From Hyphomicrobiales bacterium (GTDB taxonomy: Bacteria > Pseudomonadota > Alphaproteobacteria > Rhizobiales > Xanthobacteraceae), in contig JACQTM010000317.1 in NCBI GenBank assembly GCA_016210825.1, forward strand, positions 1 through 5,585: a stretch of 5,585 nucleotides of DNA, read 5' to 3'. Under the pieces are notes generated by a model. The model made no database searches, had not been told where the DNA came from, and saw only the letters and a program-made list of their open reading frames with translations. The position numbers were made by a program, and so were the translations under genes. Positions 4,999-5,585 of this stretch are shown here, piece by piece; position 1 is the first letter of the stretch; every line of letters starts with the position of its first letter.

Positions 4999-5585
4999 AT
5001 GTTGAATGACGCGCAGCCAGGCGCTGCCGAGTCATATTTTACGTTCGATTCTTCCACCCATATCCCGGCGCCCAGCAGTGGGCCCGCGGGCACCATCACC
5101 ATTCCCGATGCCCACCTGCTGTTCACCGCCACGTTCAAGCGCGTGGGTTACGACCTCAAGCTGATCGGCGACGATGGCGCGAGCGTCGTCGTCCGTGACT
5201 ATTTCTTGTCCGACAAGCGCGCCACCCTGCTCTCGCCCGAGGGCGCGGCGCTCTATGGCGACATCGTCGAGGCGCTCGCCGGACCGGCCAATCCCGGAAA
5301 ATACGCCCACGCCACCGCACCGCAGGCGGCAGCGCAAGCGATCGGCAAAGTCGCAAAGGTGGAAGGCAACGTCACGGTGCTGCGCATCGGTGTCGTTGTC
5401 ACGCTTAATTCCGGCGACGCGGTGCTCAAGGGCGACGTCGTGCAGACCGGCAGCGGCAGCAGCGTCGGCATCACTTTCCTCGATGGCAGCACGATCAGCC
5501 TCACCGCGAATGCGCGAATGGTGCTCAACGAGTTCGTTTACGATCCCAGCGGATCGGCGAATTCGCAGGTCGTCAATCTCGTCCA
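4999..5585 (+). CDS. FecR domain-containing protein, N-terminus of a probable large surface adhesin (partial, C-terminus off window)
   Basis: An open frame of 195 codons runs from an ATG with a strong ribosome binding site (GGGGAG, 7-base spacing) to the window edge. The N-terminus (MLNDAQPGAAESYFTFDSST) lacks a classical signal peptide. Residues about 31-96 form a compact block with LLFTATFKRVGYDLKLIGDD and YFLSDKRATLLSPEGAALYG. After an Ala-rich linker (HATAPQAAAQAIG, 104-116), residues about 117-185 match the FecR domain pattern: GKVAKVEGNVTVLR, SGDAVLKGDVVQTGSGSS, and FLDGSTISLTANARMVLNEF. In alphaproteobacteria this arrangement commonly opens very long cadherin/VCBS-repeat or RTX-like proteins exported by type I secretion. 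The absence of a Sec signal fits that route. The FecR call is well supported. The adhesin role and large size are inferred from family knowledge, because the rest of the gene is not in the window. It appears to be transcribed independently of the hydroxylase gene. Confidence -1.
   Translation, partial: MLNDAQPGAAESYFTFDSSTHIPAPSSGPAGTITIPDAHLLFTATFKRVGYDLKLIGDDGASVVVRDYFLSDKRATLLSPEGAALYGDIVEALAGPANPGKYAHATAPQAAAQAIGKVAKVEGNVTVLRIGVVVTLNSGDAVLKGDVVQTGSGSSVGITFLDGSTISLTANARMVLNEFVYDPSGSANSQVVNLV

Noticed and set aside
5032..5528. Minus-strand open frames at the right end
   Set aside because: They lie opposite the FecR-domain coding sequence, which has a strong ribosome binding site and a recognisable domain.
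1..5585. CRISPR array, tRNA, rRNA, insertion sequence or phage attachment site
   Set aside because: I found no regularly spaced repeats, cloverleaf-like sequence, transposase frame or terminal inverted repeats anywhere in the window.

Overview
The window is GC-rich, has the codon use and protein families of an alphaproteobacterium, and most resembles the Hyphomicrobiales (Bradyrhizobium/Xanthobacteraceae-like). This assignment rests on recognising protein families by eye, not on a search. It holds four protein-coding genes, two of them cut by the window edges. I see no rRNA, tRNA, CRISPR array or insertion sequence.

Minus-strand block (1-2135). Transcription runs leftward. The first gene encodes a periplasmic TAXI-family TRAP-type solute-binding protein (978-2135). 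It is followed after 107 bases by a GTG-started gene (870 down to 1, continuing off the window). That second gene encodes a single-pass membrane protein with a long Pro/Ala/Gln-rich periplasmic linker, and the beginning of what looks like a TPR/Sel1-type helical repeat domain. No TRAP membrane subunits are present here.

Divergent control region (2136-2462). About 327 non-coding bases separate the TAXI gene from the rightward gene. It contains three inverted repeats and a 7-mer, TGTCCAA, that occurs three times counting both strands. The arrangement looks like shared operators between two divergent promoters.

Plus-strand gene (2463-4814). This encodes a full-length 783-residue molybdopterin-binding large subunit of the xanthine dehydrogenase/CO dehydrogenase family. 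It carries the AYRGAGR loop of form II CoxL-like enzymes, so it is probably not a true CO dehydrogenase. The catalytic glutamate is present. The usual FAD and 2Fe-2S subunit genes are not next to it.

Right-hand end (4815-5585). An AT-richer spacer holds a perfect hairpin just after the stop, a good sigma70-like promoter, a short intrinsic terminator downstream of that promoter, and a C4/G4 element over the next ribosome binding site. The last gene (4999 to beyond the window) begins a FecR-domain protein of the kind that starts very large surface or secreted adhesins.

A plausible but unproven link is that the TAXI protein binds a small organic acid which the molybdenum hydroxylase acts on, with both genes controlled from the shared region. 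The adhesin-like gene appears to be a separate unit.
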